From Flavobacterium sp. PMTSA4 (GTDB lineage Bacteria > Bacteroidota > Bacteroidia > Flavobacteriales > Flavobacteriaceae), in the NCBI RefSeq assembly GCF_032098525.1, contig NZ_CP134890.1, forward strand, positions 434,001-498,000: 64,000 nucleotides of DNA, read 5' to 3'. Each line of letters starts with the position of its first letter. Positions within the stretch are counted from its first letter, which is position 1. The notes under the pieces are model-generated. The model did not search any database, had not been told where the DNA came from, and saw only the letters and a program-made list of their open reading frames with translations. Shown here piece by piece: positions 44,568-54,258 of the stretch. The translations under genes and the position numbers were made by a program.

Positions 44568-44939
44568 TTAGTTCAATTTTGTTACTAAACCACGCATTTT
44601 TTTTTGTTCGCCAACAAAGGCATATTCAAATGTATAGGTATTGTCTTTAGTATACAAAATTTTCATGGTTATCACTTTTTTCTCTTGCATATTTTTTGGA
44701 TGCAATTTTTCCAGAATGAATTCACAATCATTAACCCAGCGAACCATTGCAGTATCTGTTTTTCCTTCATAAGTTTCAATCTGCATATTTTCAGTTCTAA
44801 TGAAAGTTGTTGTGTGTTCTTTTCCATCAATTGATTGTTTGAATTCAAAACGTCCTGTTTTAAAATCGGTACAATTTCGTTCTTGTTGATAACAAGAAAT
44901 CATGAAGAAATAGAGTAGAAGTAGTGCGATTTTTTTCAT
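44568..44939 (-). CDS. Small lipoprotein, unknown function
   Basis: A 123-residue lipoprotein, lipobox FFMISC (Cys16). The mature part has NCTDFKTGRFEF near residue 22, RTENMQIETYEGKTDT near 48 and VRWVNDCEFILEKLHPK near 65, a pattern I recall from several Bacteroidetes lipoproteins with a small lipocalin-like sheet. It directly precedes the end of DUF1572 (stop and start one base apart), so it is the second gene of that transcript. Confidence 0.72.
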   Translation of the reverse strand: MKKIALLLLYFFMISCYQQERNCTDFKTGRFEFKQSIDGKEHTTTFIRTENMQIETYEGKTDTAMVRWVNDCEFILEKLHPKNMQEKKVITMKILYTKDNTYTFEYAFVGEQKKMRGLVTKLN

Positions 44940-45518
44940 TTATTTAAGTGAGTTCATTTCATCATCAGTAAAATGCTTTCTGCTTTTTTCTTTAGCAAAT
45001 TTATCAGCATTATAACTATTTGATTTGTTTCTTGGAATTGAAAGTGAATTCCATTCTTCTTTTTTCAATATTTTAGCATAAAAAATAATTTGTCCAACAT
45101 GATAAGGATAATGTGCTAATTGTCTGTTCAAAGCTTCTAAAACAGTGTGACCTTCGTTTCGGATATAAATTATTGTTTCTAATTGTTCTGGTTGTAAAGA
45201 GTTGATAGCATCAAAAAGACAATCCCAACCTTTTTCCCAAAACTGCATAACTTCTTCCTTACTTGAAAAAGTTTGTTCAAATTCACCATCACGATTTCGC
45301 CATTCTTTTTCACCATCAGTTGTTAAGAAATCGGTCCAACGCGACAGCATGTTACCTGCCAAATGTTTTATAATAATTGCTATAGAATTGGTATCATCAT
45401 TAACTGAAACAAATAATTGCTCAGGTTCAAGTTGATTCATTGCCTTTTCTCCAATAGTTTTATAATAGAGAAATTGCTTTTTAATACTTACTAAATATTG
45501 ATTATTTATCATCGTCAA
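44940..45518 (-). CDS. DUF1572 family protein (DinB-like four-helix bundle)
   Basis: A 192-residue soluble helical protein. Conserved histidines in SIAIIIKHLAGNMLSRW near residue 48 and LAHYPYHVGQIIFYAK near 135 form the putative metal site of the DinB/DUF1572 superfamily; members often act as thiol transferases or are uncharacterised. ATG at 45518 or the ATG two codons later (45512) are both possible starts; either overlaps the preceding DUF6095 gene, by 17 or 11 bp. Confidence 0.87.
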   Translation of the reverse strand: MTMINNQYLVSIKKQFLYYKTIGEKAMNQLEPEQLFVSVNDDTNSIAIIIKHLAGNMLSRWTDFLTTDGEKEWRNRDGEFEQTFSSKEEVMQFWEKGWDCLFDAINSLQPEQLETIIYIRNEGHTVLEALNRQLAHYPYHVGQIIFYAKILKKEEWNSLSIPRNKSNSYNADKFAKEKSRKHFTDDEMNSLK

Positions 45519-45729
45519 AAAGAGAATCAGTTATTTTTTTTATTCCTTTGAACATTAAAAACATCGCTCCCAAACACATTATACAACCAATCGCTAAAAC
45601 CAAATAATGCCAATTGGTATGCTTATTCATAAACGCATTATAAATTACGCTTGGACCAATAAAAATCAATGGTAAAGCATAAACTAAGTATTTAATTCCT
45701 TTATTTAGTAAGTCTTTGTTGGTTGGCAT
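45502..45729 (-). CDS. DUF6095-like small membrane protein
   Basis: A 75-residue protein with two membrane helices (LVYALPLIFIGPSVIYNAF, YLVLAIGCIMCLGAMFLMF) and an acidic end (DSLFDDDK). It matches what I remember of DUF6095, a family restricted to Flavobacteriia. Function unknown. Overlap with the DUF1572 gene and 2 bp to the upstream gene place it in the murQ operon. Confidence 0.75.
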   Translation of the reverse strand: MPTNKDLLNKGIKYLVYALPLIFIGPSVIYNAFMNKHTNWHYLVLAIGCIMCLGAMFLMFKGIKKITDSLFDDDK

Positions 45730-45731
45730 TT

Positions 45732-46193
45732 TTAAAATTTTAATTGTATTCCAATTCCATTTTGATTGGCTACTATTTGATAATCTATGCCATAATAATT
45801 TCCACTTGACTGTTTTAGCGATTGATTATAACTATCAATAGCACTTTCTATTTTTTTTCTTCTTCCAGAAAGTATTGGGATAGAAATTGCCATTGAAGCG
45901 ACACCAGCATAAGTTAAAGCAGTTGGATATTTAACATCAGAAAACAAACCAATAGCCAAATCAGAAACCGTTAAAGTAATTCCAGCACCGAGAAATAAAC
46001 CTCCGAAACTTTCTTTTGATTTAGCCTCTTTAAATAATCGAGTTGCCTTAAAATCAGAAGTTAATAATTGTTTTGTTTCTCTTGTTGAGATTTGTTTTCC
46101 ATTGACAAAGAATTTTCCTTTGTCTAAAGTTATTTCTTGAGCAAAAGAAAAAGAACAAAATAATAAAACAGCTAAAAGGATTGTGTTTTTCAT
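45732..46193 (-). CDS. Secreted/membrane protein, unknown function
   Basis: A 153-residue protein with a signal peptide (MKNTILLAVLLFCSFSFAQ) and two later hydrophobic stretches (GGLFLGAGITLTVSDLAIGLF, ALTYAGVASMAISIPIL) with short loops. The KFFVNGKQISTRETKQLL region after the signal resembles many small flavobacterial envelope proteins. Function unknown. It begins directly after the murQ stop (46194), so the genes are coupled. Confidence 0.72.
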   Translation of the reverse strand: MKNTILLAVLLFCSFSFAQEITLDKGKFFVNGKQISTRETKQLLTSDFKATRLFKEAKSKESFGGLFLGAGITLTVSDLAIGLFSDVKYPTALTYAGVASMAISIPILSGRRKKIESAIDSYNQSLKQSSGNYYGIDYQIVANQNGIGIQLKF

Positions 46194-47018
46194 TTAATTT
46201 ATTTTTTGATTGAGATAATTTTCAACAGCTTTTCTAACACTTCCAAATTCATTTAATAATTCAGCAGCTTTTTGATAATCAACAGGTATTTCACTCATTA
46301 TCATTTTTACACCACGGTCAACCAATTTATCGTTGCTTAATTGCATGTCGACCATTTTGTTACCTTTTACTTTTCCTAGTTGAATCATTGATGCAGTAGA
46401 AATCATATTCAGAACTAATTTTTGAGCTGTTCCTGCTTTCATTCTTGAACTTCCGGTAACAAATTCTGGTCCAACCACAACGACAACAGGAAACTTTGCG
46501 GTTAATGCCAATGGACTTCCTTCGTTACAAGTAATACAACCTGTAACAATGTTGTTTTCATTACATTTTTCTAAACCAGCAATAACATAAGGCGTAGTAC
46601 CAGATGCAGCAATGCCAATTACAACATCATTTTGAGATATGTTTTCGTTTTGTAAATCAATCCAAGCTTGTTCACGATTATCTTCAGCATTTTCAACTGC
46701 TTTTCGGATGGCTTTGTCGCCGCCAGCAATTATTCCGTTTACCAAATCAAATGGAACGCCAAAAGTTGGCGGACATTCAGAGGCATCAACAATTCCAAGT
46801 CTGCCTGAAGTTCCAGCACCAATATAAAATAATCTGCCGCCGAGTTTTAGTTTTTCAACTGTTTTGGTAACTAGTAATTCTATTTGTGGTAATGCTTTTT
46901 CTACTGCTAAAGGAACGGTTTTATCTTCATTATTGATATTGGTCAACAATTCATGCACAGACATTTTTTCTAAATGATCATAGTGTGATGATTGTTCGGT
47001 GGTTTTGGTGAAGTTCAT
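46194..47018 (-). CDS. murQ: N-acetylmuramic acid 6-phosphate etherase
   Basis: A 274-residue SIS-domain enzyme that cleaves the lactyl ether of MurNAc-6-phosphate in cell wall recycling. Diagnostic residues are in GAGTSGRLGIVDASECPPTFG (from residue 68), with the catalytic Glu81, and in ENAEDNREQAW near 108 (second acidic residue). GSSRMKAGTAQKLVLNMIS near 190 is also conserved. E. coli numbering agrees within two residues. It heads a minus-strand operon with three small genes of unrelated or unknown function. Confidence 0.95.
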   Translation of the reverse strand: MNFTKTTEQSSHYDHLEKMSVHELLTNINNEDKTVPLAVEKALPQIELLVTKTVEKLKLGGRLFYIGAGTSGRLGIVDASECPPTFGVPFDLVNGIIAGGDKAIRKAVENAEDNREQAWIDLQNENISQNDVVIGIAASGTTPYVIAGLEKCNENNIVTGCITCNEGSPLALTAKFPVVVVVGPEFVTGSSRMKAGTAQKLVLNMISTASMIQLGKVKGNKMVDMQLSNDKLVDRGVKMIMSEIPVDYQKAAELLNEFGSVRKAVENYLNQKIN

Positions 47019-47101
47019 AGTTATTGTAGCAAAGTCTCAAAGTTACAAAGTTTTGTTTTACATGGAAAAATCACTAAGATTTAATTATCTAAAAGAAGAA
47101 A

Positions 47102-49042
47102 TCATCGTTTTAGAGCTACATGTCCTACTAATATTATTATATCGTCTCTAATGATTTTATACCAATAATCAGAGCTAGGCAATTTTTTTTCATTAAAATT
47201 ACCGTTCCAAGTTGGATTAGCAGAATTCAATACTGTTATGATTTTTCCATATCTATCAAAAATTTGTACCGTCAAGTTTAGTTGGGTCATATTTTTTATA
47301 GTAAATACATCGTTATATGAATCGCCATTAGGGGTGAAATATGCTGGTATATATCCCAAAAAGAAATATTCCATAGAATCCATTCCACATTGAATTAAAT
47401 CTCTAACATAAACATTTATTAGACCAGCTTCGACATTTTCGAATATATTAGAACTCTGCCATGTAATTCCATCTAAAGAATATTCATAGTTATCATCAAC
47501 CGTCATTGTTACAATGATAGAATTACCAATGTTATTTATTTGAAGAATTTCTGGATTTTGATATCCTTCAACTATAAATGTCCTGGTCTTAGCTTCTACA
47601 CATGGATTTGATAAGTCTCTAATTGTAACAGTATATAGTCCTGGCTCATATACCGTTACAGTCTGAGTATTACCCACATATGATGGTTCCCATTCATAAA
47701 TTGAGTTTGGATGTAAAGCATCTAAAATAGCACCTTCTCCTCCACAAATTAAAATTGGAGGAGGATGTTGATCAATTTCAATACCTGGATACCACAAAAG
47801 GGTTATAGGTGTTCTAATATCACCTAGACAAGGATAATCTGTTGAGTCATAAGCAGCATAATAAATACCTGGTCCATCAGGAACATAATTAAATGAATTT
47901 GATTGAAGTAAATTTCCGCCAACAGCACTATCGTACCAGTTTACAGTTAAATTTGGGACAGGAACAATAGCCAAAGCAGGTATTGCATTATCACCACAGT
48001 AGCTTGCTTCACTAAAAAAACTTACAGGCGCATCAGTTGATGATAATACTCTTATAGTGAATATATTTGAATACCAAGAACATTTAAAATCATCGTTAGA
48101 AAGATTTGATGTAGACGAAGCAAAAGCTACTCTAAAGTGAGTCGTCGATACTATGTTTGTTATGTTAAAATTTATAGTATTATTGTTAAATTGTGATGGA
48201 ATATCGTCAATATTTGTCCAATTTATTTCATCAATACTTTGTTGCCATAAAAAATAATTACCAAGACTTGAGTTTTCAAGATTTAATGTAAAGTTAATTG
48301 GTGTGTCTTCAGCGCAAAATATAGAGTTGTTTTCATATTCAACAGACGATAATATTGGATTATCCCCACAAAGTTGAATTTTTATTTCGTCAATAGCTAA
48401 ATCATTACCACAACCTGATTGTTGATTATTGTTAGAAATTTTAACAATAACTTCAGATTGTCCAGAAAGAGTCGAAAAAACAAGCCCATACTGCTGAAAA
48501 TTTATGGTAGTACTATTATTAATATTACCTGTAACTACTGAATTTAAAATTTGAGTTTCATTAACATCCCAAACTTCAATTTTAAAATTTACTGGTACAC
48601 CTAAACCATTATTTTCACTACATAAATTTGAATTTATATTATATAAAGATGCTGCCCAAAAGGAAAACTCATAATTTGTTGTATCGCATAGACCTGTTAT
48701 CTTTTTTTTGTAAAAAACACCTGGATCCCCATTCGCATTAATTAACAACATTTTACCAGGATTTGTTGACCATCCATTTGCCAAAAGATGCCATAACCAA
48801 GAATTAGGTAATATGTCAGTTCCAGGTAAAGTATTGCTTCTTATAGTGTATTCACCTGCCTCAGGAAAATTTTCAGTATAACTATAAGTGATCTCGTCAT
48901 TGAGTAATGGGGAGCCAATTCCTTGTGCTTCTCCAAAATTTTCATAAAATTTTATTTCTCCTTTTACACCATCACAAAGTCCAATTTGAGCAATTAAATT
49001 TGAAGAAAATAAAATAAAGAATATGTAAAATAAAGAGCGCAT
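47102..49042 (-). CDS. T9SS-exported protein with type B (gliding-associated) sorting domain
   Basis: A 646-residue secreted protein. The signal peptide ends at NLIAQ. The C-terminal 85 residues form a type B sorting domain with YFTPNGDSYNDVFTI, VQIFDRYGKII and LPSSDYWYKII, used by the type IX secretion system. The rest is a series of beta-sandwich, Ig-like modules (GLCDTTNYEFSFWAAS, YEPGLYTVTIRDLSNPC). Several cysteines may form disulfides. Such proteins are large adhesins or matrix components. Single gene. Confidence 0.9.
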   Translation of the reverse strand: MRSLFYIFFILFSSNLIAQIGLCDGVKGEIKFYENFGEAQGIGSPLLNDEITYSYTENFPEAGEYTIRSNTLPGTDILPNSWLWHLLANGWSTNPGKMLLINANGDPGVFYKKKITGLCDTTNYEFSFWAASLYNINSNLCSENNGLGVPVNFKIEVWDVNETQILNSVVTGNINNSTTINFQQYGLVFSTLSGQSEVIVKISNNNQQSGCGNDLAIDEIKIQLCGDNPILSSVEYENNSIFCAEDTPINFTLNLENSSLGNYFLWQQSIDEINWTNIDDIPSQFNNNTINFNITNIVSTTHFRVAFASSTSNLSNDDFKCSWYSNIFTIRVLSSTDAPVSFFSEASYCGDNAIPALAIVPVPNLTVNWYDSAVGGNLLQSNSFNYVPDGPGIYYAAYDSTDYPCLGDIRTPITLLWYPGIEIDQHPPPILICGGEGAILDALHPNSIYEWEPSYVGNTQTVTVYEPGLYTVTIRDLSNPCVEAKTRTFIVEGYQNPEILQINNIGNSIIVTMTVDDNYEYSLDGITWQSSNIFENVEAGLINVYVRDLIQCGMDSMEYFFLGYIPAYFTPNGDSYNDVFTIKNMTQLNLTVQIFDRYGKIITVLNSANPTWNGNFNEKKLPSSDYWYKIIRDDIIILVGHVALKR

Positions 49043-49151
49043 AATAACTTAAAAGTATTTTCTTATTATTTCTTGTAATTTAGTGAAATATTTAAAATAA
49101 AATATTTTTTTAACTTAAAAATATAATTTTGAGAGTTTTTAAAAAATAAAT

Positions 49152-49820
49152 TTACAATAAACTCGCCAATAAAATTCCTAGAATAATCATAGAAACTTTT
49201 GCCACATTAAATTTATGGCCTTCGCTGCTTTCAAAAATAATAGTTGAGGAAATATGAAATAAAATCCCAATAACTACTGCAGTAATTTCAGTATAATAAT
49301 CGTTTAGTATTGGAAATGTGTCTGAAAGTAATGTTCCGGCTGGAGTCATTAAGGCAAATGTAAACATGAACAAAAGCAAAGCTTTTTTGTTCAAACCTGC
49401 ATTCAGAAAAAATGTTGTTAATATAATAGCTATTGGCAAATGATGAATAGCAATTCCGATGGCTAAATCATGATGATGACCAACCGGAAAACCTTCAAGC
49501 AAAGCGTGAACACACAAACTAATAAAAAGCAACCATGGAATATGATTTATTTTATCATGACCATGAACATGGCCATGTTCAGCTCCTTTGGAGAAAAATT
49601 CCAAAATGATTTGGAATAAAATTCCAGCCATGATAAAAATTCCAACTCTTTTAGATGGATTTTCATAAACTTCTGGTAATAATTGTAAAACCGTCAAGGA
49701 TAACAAAAAAGAACCGCTGAAAGCTAAAAGCAGTTTCAAATTCTTTTTGTCTTTTGGTTTGATTGCAATAGCAAAAAAATAACCAAGAATAACCGATAAT
49801 AAAGGAAGTATATAATTCAT
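49152..49820 (-). CDS. ZIP family metal transporter
   Basis: A 222-residue membrane protein with about seven or eight helices. The binuclear metal site motifs of ZIP proteins are present: HALLEGFPVG near residue 104 and HHLPIAIILTT near 127. A histidine-rich loop HGHVHGHDKINH precedes them, as in zinc transporters of this family. It likely moves zinc or another divalent ion into the cytosol. Its start abuts the stop of the upstream methyltransferase gene (49820/49821). Confidence 0.87.
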   Translation of the reverse strand: MNYILPLLSVILGYFFAIAIKPKDKKNLKLLLAFSGSFLLSLTVLQLLPEVYENPSKRVGIFIMAGILFQIILEFFSKGAEHGHVHGHDKINHIPWLLFISLCVHALLEGFPVGHHHDLAIGIAIHHLPIAIILTTFFLNAGLNKKALLLFMFTFALMTPAGTLLSDTFPILNDYYTEITAVVIGILFHISSTIIFESSEGHKFNVAKVSMIILGILLASLL

Positions 49821-50564
49821 TTATTTAAAAATCATAATCAAACGTTCGCTTGTGTTTTTATGGAACTTTTTTAATTTATAATCACCAAATACATCCAACA
49901 AATAGATTCCGGCTTCATTCATCAATCGTTGAAAATCTTCTAAACAATATGCTCTGACTTTTTCTGCAAAGTGATATTTTTCTCCATTATCTTCAAAATC
50001 AATTTCTTTAATTATAAAGCCATCTTGAACAAATCTTTTGATGTGAAAATCTATTCCGTCGATAGATTTAAGTTCTTCAGGAATCAAATTTTCAATGACT
50101 TGTTTGGGATTCATAAAATCGATAACGGCAAAACCATATTCTGAGAGACTTTCTTTTATAGCGATTAAAGTTTTTAAATCGTCTTCTTCTTTTTCAAAAT
50201 ACCCAAAACTGGTGAATAAATTAAAAATGGCATCAAATTTTTCTTCATAGGATTCGCGCATGTCGTGAACTAAAAAGTGTAAACTTTCGTTAGCATTTTT
50301 ATTGGCTTCAGCAATGTTGTTTTCAGACAAATCAGCACCAACAACGTTAAATCCTAGTTGGTTTAAATAGATAGCGTGCCTTCCTTTACCACAAGCCAAG
50401 TCAAGTACTTTGGCTTTTTCGGGTAAGTTTAAATAATGCGTTAAATTATCCATGAAAATTTGCGCTTCACGATAATTTCTATCCTTGTAAAGTATATGGT
50501 AGTATGGTGTATCAAACCAAGAAGCAAACCAGTTTTGACTTGGTGTTTTTTTAATTTCTGACAT
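49821..50564 (-). CDS. Class I SAM-dependent methyltransferase
   Basis: A 247-residue soluble methyltransferase of the methyltransf_25/11 type. Motif I is AKVLDLACGKGRHAIYL (about residue 55), followed by VVGADLSENNI and FDAIFNLFTSFGYF near 110. Substrate unknown; small molecules or a lipid are possible. It is transcribed divergently from the RNA methyltransferase gene at 50663 with a short spacer containing a -7-like box for that gene. Confidence 0.85.
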   Translation of the reverse strand: MSEIKKTPSQNWFASWFDTPYYHILYKDRNYREAQIFMDNLTHYLNLPEKAKVLDLACGKGRHAIYLNQLGFNVVGADLSENNIAEANKNANESLHFLVHDMRESYEEKFDAIFNLFTSFGYFEKEEDDLKTLIAIKESLSEYGFAVIDFMNPKQVIENLIPEELKSIDGIDFHIKRFVQDGFIIKEIDFEDNGEKYHFAEKVRAYCLEDFQRLMNEAGIYLLDVFGDYKLKKFHKNTSERLIMIFK

Positions 50565-50603
50565 TTATTCTTTTCAATGAATTCTGAACCCGCAAATTTA
50601 ATG

Positions 50604-50611
50604 TATTTTTG
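50604..50611 (+). promoter_or_regulatory. Possible -7 element of the RNA methyltransferase gene
   Basis: TATTTTTG fits TAnnTTTG, 51 bp before the ATG at 50663. No clear TTG box at the right distance. Confidence 0.3.
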
Positions 50612-50662
50612 CCTAAGTTTTTTAACAATTAAATATTGTTAAAACTTCATAATTGATATTGA

Positions 50663-51817
50663 ATGGAAAATTTTAAAATGTTAGCCAAAACCTTTTTTGG
50701 TTTTGAAGAAATATTAGCCAAAGAATTACAACTTTTAGGTGCTCAAAATGTTGAAATCGGAACGCGTGCTGTTAGTTTTAAAGGAGATAAAGGTTTTATG
50801 TATAAAGCCAATTTGTCGCTTAGAACCGCTTTAAAAATTTTAAAACCAATCTATCAATTCAGAGCTTTTAATGATCAAAGTTTATACAAAGGCATTCAAG
50901 GAATTGATTGGTCAAAATATTTAAATGAAAATCAAACATTTGTAATTGACACAACCATTCATTCTGATAATTTTAAGCATTCTCAGTTTGTTTCACAAAA
51001 AGCAAAAGATGCTATTGTGGATCAGTTTAGAGAAAAAACCGGAATTAGACCAAGTATTGATAAAGATTTTCCTGATTTAAAAATTCACATTCATATTGAT
51101 AGAGATCAATGTACGGTATCATTAGATTCTTCAGGAGAATCGTTACATCAACGTGGTTATAGAACAGCAACCAACATTGCTCCAATCAATGAAGTTTTAG
51201 CGGCAGGAATGTTGTTGCTTTCGGGTTGGGATGGAAGTTCTGATTTTATGGATCCAATGTGTGGTTCGGGAACAATTTTAGCCGAAGCTGCCATGATTGC
51301 TTGTAATATTCCAGCTAACATCAATAGAAAAGAATTTGCTTTCGAAAAATGGAACGATTGGGATAATGATTTGTTTGACCAAATAATCGATGCTTTGTTA
51401 AAACGTACTAAAGAATTCAGATATACTATTACTGGTTATGATAAAGCGCCAAGTGCTGTAAATAAAGCAAAAGATAATATTTTGAATGCTAATTTAGAAG
51501 ATTATGTGACAATTGCTCAAGCTAATTTTTTTGATACTAAAAAAGAAAATGCTGGTCCGTTACACATGGTTTTTAATCCGCCGTATGGAGAACGTTTGGA
51601 TATTGATTTAGAACGATTTTATCGTGAACTGGGTGATACTTTGAAAAATAATTATCCAAATACAAACGCATGGTTCATCACAGCAAACTTAGATGCCTTA
51701 AAATTTGTAGGACTTCGACCGTCAAGAAAAATTAAACTTTTTAACGGAAGTTTAGAAGCGCGATTGGTAAAATACGAAATGTATGAAGGCAGCAAGAAAG
51801 CTAAATTTAATCAGTAA
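50663..51817 (+). CDS. THUMP-domain 23S rRNA methyltransferase (RlmL N-terminal-like)
   Basis: A 384-residue enzyme. The THUMP-ferredoxin-like part covers about residues 1-165 (KTFFGFEEILAKELQLLGAQ at the start), and a Rossmann-type methyltransferase domain follows, with MDPMCGSGTILAEAAM near 194 (SAM site) and the N2-guanine-type catalytic motif FNPPYGERL near 302. It is similar to YpsC/RlmL proteins that modify G2445 of 23S rRNA. The RlmK half of E. coli RlmKL is missing, as in most non-proteobacteria. Confidence 0.9.
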   Translation: MENFKMLAKTFFGFEEILAKELQLLGAQNVEIGTRAVSFKGDKGFMYKANLSLRTALKILKPIYQFRAFNDQSLYKGIQGIDWSKYLNENQTFVIDTTIHSDNFKHSQFVSQKAKDAIVDQFREKTGIRPSIDKDFPDLKIHIHIDRDQCTVSLDSSGESLHQRGYRTATNIAPINEVLAAGMLLLSGWDGSSDFMDPMCGSGTILAEAAMIACNIPANINRKEFAFEKWNDWDNDLFDQIIDALLKRTKEFRYTITGYDKAPSAVNKAKDNILNANLEDYVTIAQANFFDTKKENAGPLHMVFNPPYGERLDIDLERFYRELGDTLKNNYPNTNAWFITANLDALKFVGLRPSRKIKLFNGSLEARLVKYEMYEGSKKAKFNQ

Positions 51818-53335
51818 TTAAGATTTATTTTTAACTTCTTTTTCTAAAGCATTGATGATGTCTTTTATTTGCTCAACACCAATTCTTTTCGCCTTGATTC
51901 TTTTGTCTTTATCTAAAATATAAATTACAGGCGTTGAGTAAACATCATACTTTTCGATAACGTTATTTAAGTGTGAAGCATCGTATAAATTAATGAAATC
52001 AAGCTTGTGTTCATCAATGTATTTTTGATATTTCTCTGAGTCAAAAAGTGTATAAACACTATATACTTTAACATCTTTCTTTTCTTTGAGTAAATCGTGG
52101 TAAACATCCAGTAAAACAGGAATTTCTTTTTGACAATGACCACAATCAACATCCCAAAATATCAAAATGGTATATGCTGCTTTTATATCATGAAGCTTCA
52201 CAAACATTTTATTCAATTCGGGTTGATTGCCATAAAATAATTTGGTTACTTCTTCGCTGGTATTCGCTTTTTCAAAACCTAATTGCTTCATTCTTGGACC
52301 ATTTTTAACATCAATCATCGATAAATCGGGAGCGATGTTTCCAACGGTTATTGGTTTTAGTTTATCAGCACGTTTAATGATTTTTTGAATAACAGAATCA
52401 TCGTTATAAATTCCAACTGCTTTGCCTGTTTTAAAATATTTGTCAGACATATGAACAAAAACTTTATCAAATCCCATGAGTTTGGATGTTTCATAGGTGT
52501 AAGTAAAGTTTCCTATAAATAATTTATTCAATAAACTACCAGGAATTGTTTTGTCAATCAGTCTATCTACTTCAATAATTAAAGTGTCAGGATGTGGATA
52601 AGCAACTTGGTCTAAATATTTTTTAACTTTTAAATGAAAAAAAGGATTTCTAAAAATTCCAGAATCTTTAAAGTCAACATCATCCCAAAAATGTTTTTTA
52701 TAATAATTGAATACGGCAATGCTATCGGTTCTTCCATTTGAAGCTTTTGGAGGGTTTTTTAAGTTTTTCTCCATTTTAAGATTTATAACATCCGCGATAA
52801 AACTTCCTTTGTTCTTTGAAATAAATTCTTCTTCTATGTTTTGCAATCGTAGTTCGAATTCTTTTTGTTTGTCAAAAATGGCAAGTGAATCTTTCTTGTT
52901 TTTTGCATTCAGATTTTGTTTCCATATTTGAAAATCTGAACCTTCTTTATTAATAGTTTTGATGTATTCAAAAAATTCATTTTCTCTTTTTGAAGTAGGA
53001 GAATTTAAACTTTTTACTAATTCAGGACCATATTCGGCATTGATTTCTAATTTTTGAGTTTCATCATCAACAAAAAAATCAAAATAAATTGACTTTTGCT
53101 GACTAACAATAGAATAAATTCCTTTTTCCAATTTAGATTTTCCTTTGAAAATCATTTTACCATTTTTTATGGTTTTGCAAGTATCTTTTATCAATGTTTT
53201 ATCATATTGATAAAAGGTTAAAAATGCCAAAGTATCTGGACAATTTTTTATGGTAACCGATATATCAAAGCCATTTTGTGCTTTGGTAATTAGGCTTAGA
53301 CTGCAAAAAAGGAGAAGAAATATTTTTTTAATCAT
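51818..53335 (-). CDS. TlpA-like thioredoxin protein with DUF5106-type N-terminal region
   Basis: A 505-residue secreted protein. The signal peptide ends near ITKAQ. Residues about 20-330 are a beta and helical region of the DUF4369/DUF5106 kind (VTIKNCPDTLAFLTFYQYDKT at the start). The thioredoxin domain follows from about 335 with the redox motif CGHC at Cys398 and Cys401 and YDVYSTPVIYILDKD. It would reduce or isomerise disulfides in the periplasm. Convergent with the RNA methyltransferase gene, stops one base apart, with no clear hairpin between them. Confidence 0.85.
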   Translation of the reverse strand: MIKKIFLLLFCSLSLITKAQNGFDISVTIKNCPDTLAFLTFYQYDKTLIKDTCKTIKNGKMIFKGKSKLEKGIYSIVSQQKSIYFDFFVDDETQKLEINAEYGPELVKSLNSPTSKRENEFFEYIKTINKEGSDFQIWKQNLNAKNKKDSLAIFDKQKEFELRLQNIEEEFISKNKGSFIADVINLKMEKNLKNPPKASNGRTDSIAVFNYYKKHFWDDVDFKDSGIFRNPFFHLKVKKYLDQVAYPHPDTLIIEVDRLIDKTIPGSLLNKLFIGNFTYTYETSKLMGFDKVFVHMSDKYFKTGKAVGIYNDDSVIQKIIKRADKLKPITVGNIAPDLSMIDVKNGPRMKQLGFEKANTSEEVTKLFYGNQPELNKMFVKLHDIKAAYTILIFWDVDCGHCQKEIPVLLDVYHDLLKEKKDVKVYSVYTLFDSEKYQKYIDEHKLDFINLYDASHLNNVIEKYDVYSTPVIYILDKDKRIKAKRIGVEQIKDIINALEKEVKNKS

Positions 53336-53448
53336 AGTTAAATCACAAATAATTATGCAACAATAAACACAAAAATAAGTGAATTAATAGCTTTATTAAA
53401 CTTAATTTTTAATTAATAAAAAACTTATCGTTTTTAATTGACTAAAAT

Positions 53449-53814
53449 TTAAATCTCATCCATTAAGATTATACCTTTTGATTCAAGGTTATATCTAATA
53501 GTCGGTTCATCTATTTCATATTGATTTGATAAAACCGGAATTGGAATTCCAGAAAGGAATAAGGATACTAAAGTATTGACAATACTTGGTTCAATTTCAA
53601 CAATTGGATCGACAGAAAATTGAGATAGTGATAAAGAGTTAGCTTCATCTTTAGCGGTCTTTAAAGAATAGATAACACTATCAATGTCATCCAAAGGAAT
53701 TTGTATTTCAGTTCCATTTCCTTTGAAGAATGGAGATTGATTTAAAACAATCATCTTTTGATTAGCTTCATTTACCTTAAAATGAATCGTATAGCGGAAA
53801 TCAGTACTCTGCAT
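53449..53814 (-). CDS. Protein of 121 residues, unknown function
   Basis: A soluble protein with N-terminal beta strands (FRYTIHFKVNEANQKMIVLNQ), an acidic middle, and a C-terminal helix-rich part VNTLVSLFLSGIPIPVLSNQY. No signal peptide or motif is recognised. It stands alone between two AT-rich gaps. A 208-bp stretch upstream (53815-54022) shows only AT-rich sequence and a possible -7 box, no gene. Confidence 0.55.
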   Translation of the reverse strand: MQSTDFRYTIHFKVNEANQKMIVLNQSPFFKGNGTEIQIPLDDIDSVIYSLKTAKDEANSLSLSQFSVDPIVEIEPSIVNTLVSLFLSGIPIPVLSNQYEIDEPTIRYNLESKGIILMDEI

Positions 53815-54022
53815 AGCATTAAAATTATGTTATTCAATAAATTTGGGTATTGCAAATGTATATAATAAAGACATCACTTTATAATATTTTAACATTATTA
53901 CAAGTTGATTCTTAAGTTTCTAATTGATTATTAATGATTTATTGTAATTTAATTAATCATTTTTTCAATAGAAATTCAAAGTAATATGTAATTTATAAGT
54001 ATTATTTGATGATAAAAAGAAA

Positions 54023-54256
54023 TTATTTAATTTCTTTAACTCCTTTAATAAAAATCCAGCGCATGAATATTTTTTCATCACCTTGAAATTTGGCAGCCTG
54101 AAATTTCGGAGCTAATAACGTTCCCACAACAAAGGCAGTTAAAGGAATGAAAATGCCTGTTAAGCCGGTATATTTATCAATTAAATAACGGAATAGTATA
54201 AATAAAACTGCAAAGCAGATTAGATTATATAGTAGTGCTTTTGTTTTTTTTGCCAT
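54023..54256 (-). CDS. Small membrane protein, unknown function
   Basis: A 77-residue protein with two membrane helices (LLYNLICFAVLFILFRYLI, GIFIPLTAFVVGTLLAPKF) and a conserved-looking polar end (MRWIFIKGVKEI). It starts two bases after the DUF6048 stop, so it belongs to the same operon as DUF6452, DUF6048 and rlmD. I recall such 70-80 residue proteins with this tail in Flavobacteriia, not confirmed. Confidence 0.7.
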   Translation of the reverse strand: MAKKTKALLYNLICFAVLFILFRYLIDKYTGLTGIFIPLTAFVVGTLLAPKFQAAKFQGDEKIFMRWIFIKGVKEIK

Positions 54257-54258
54257 GA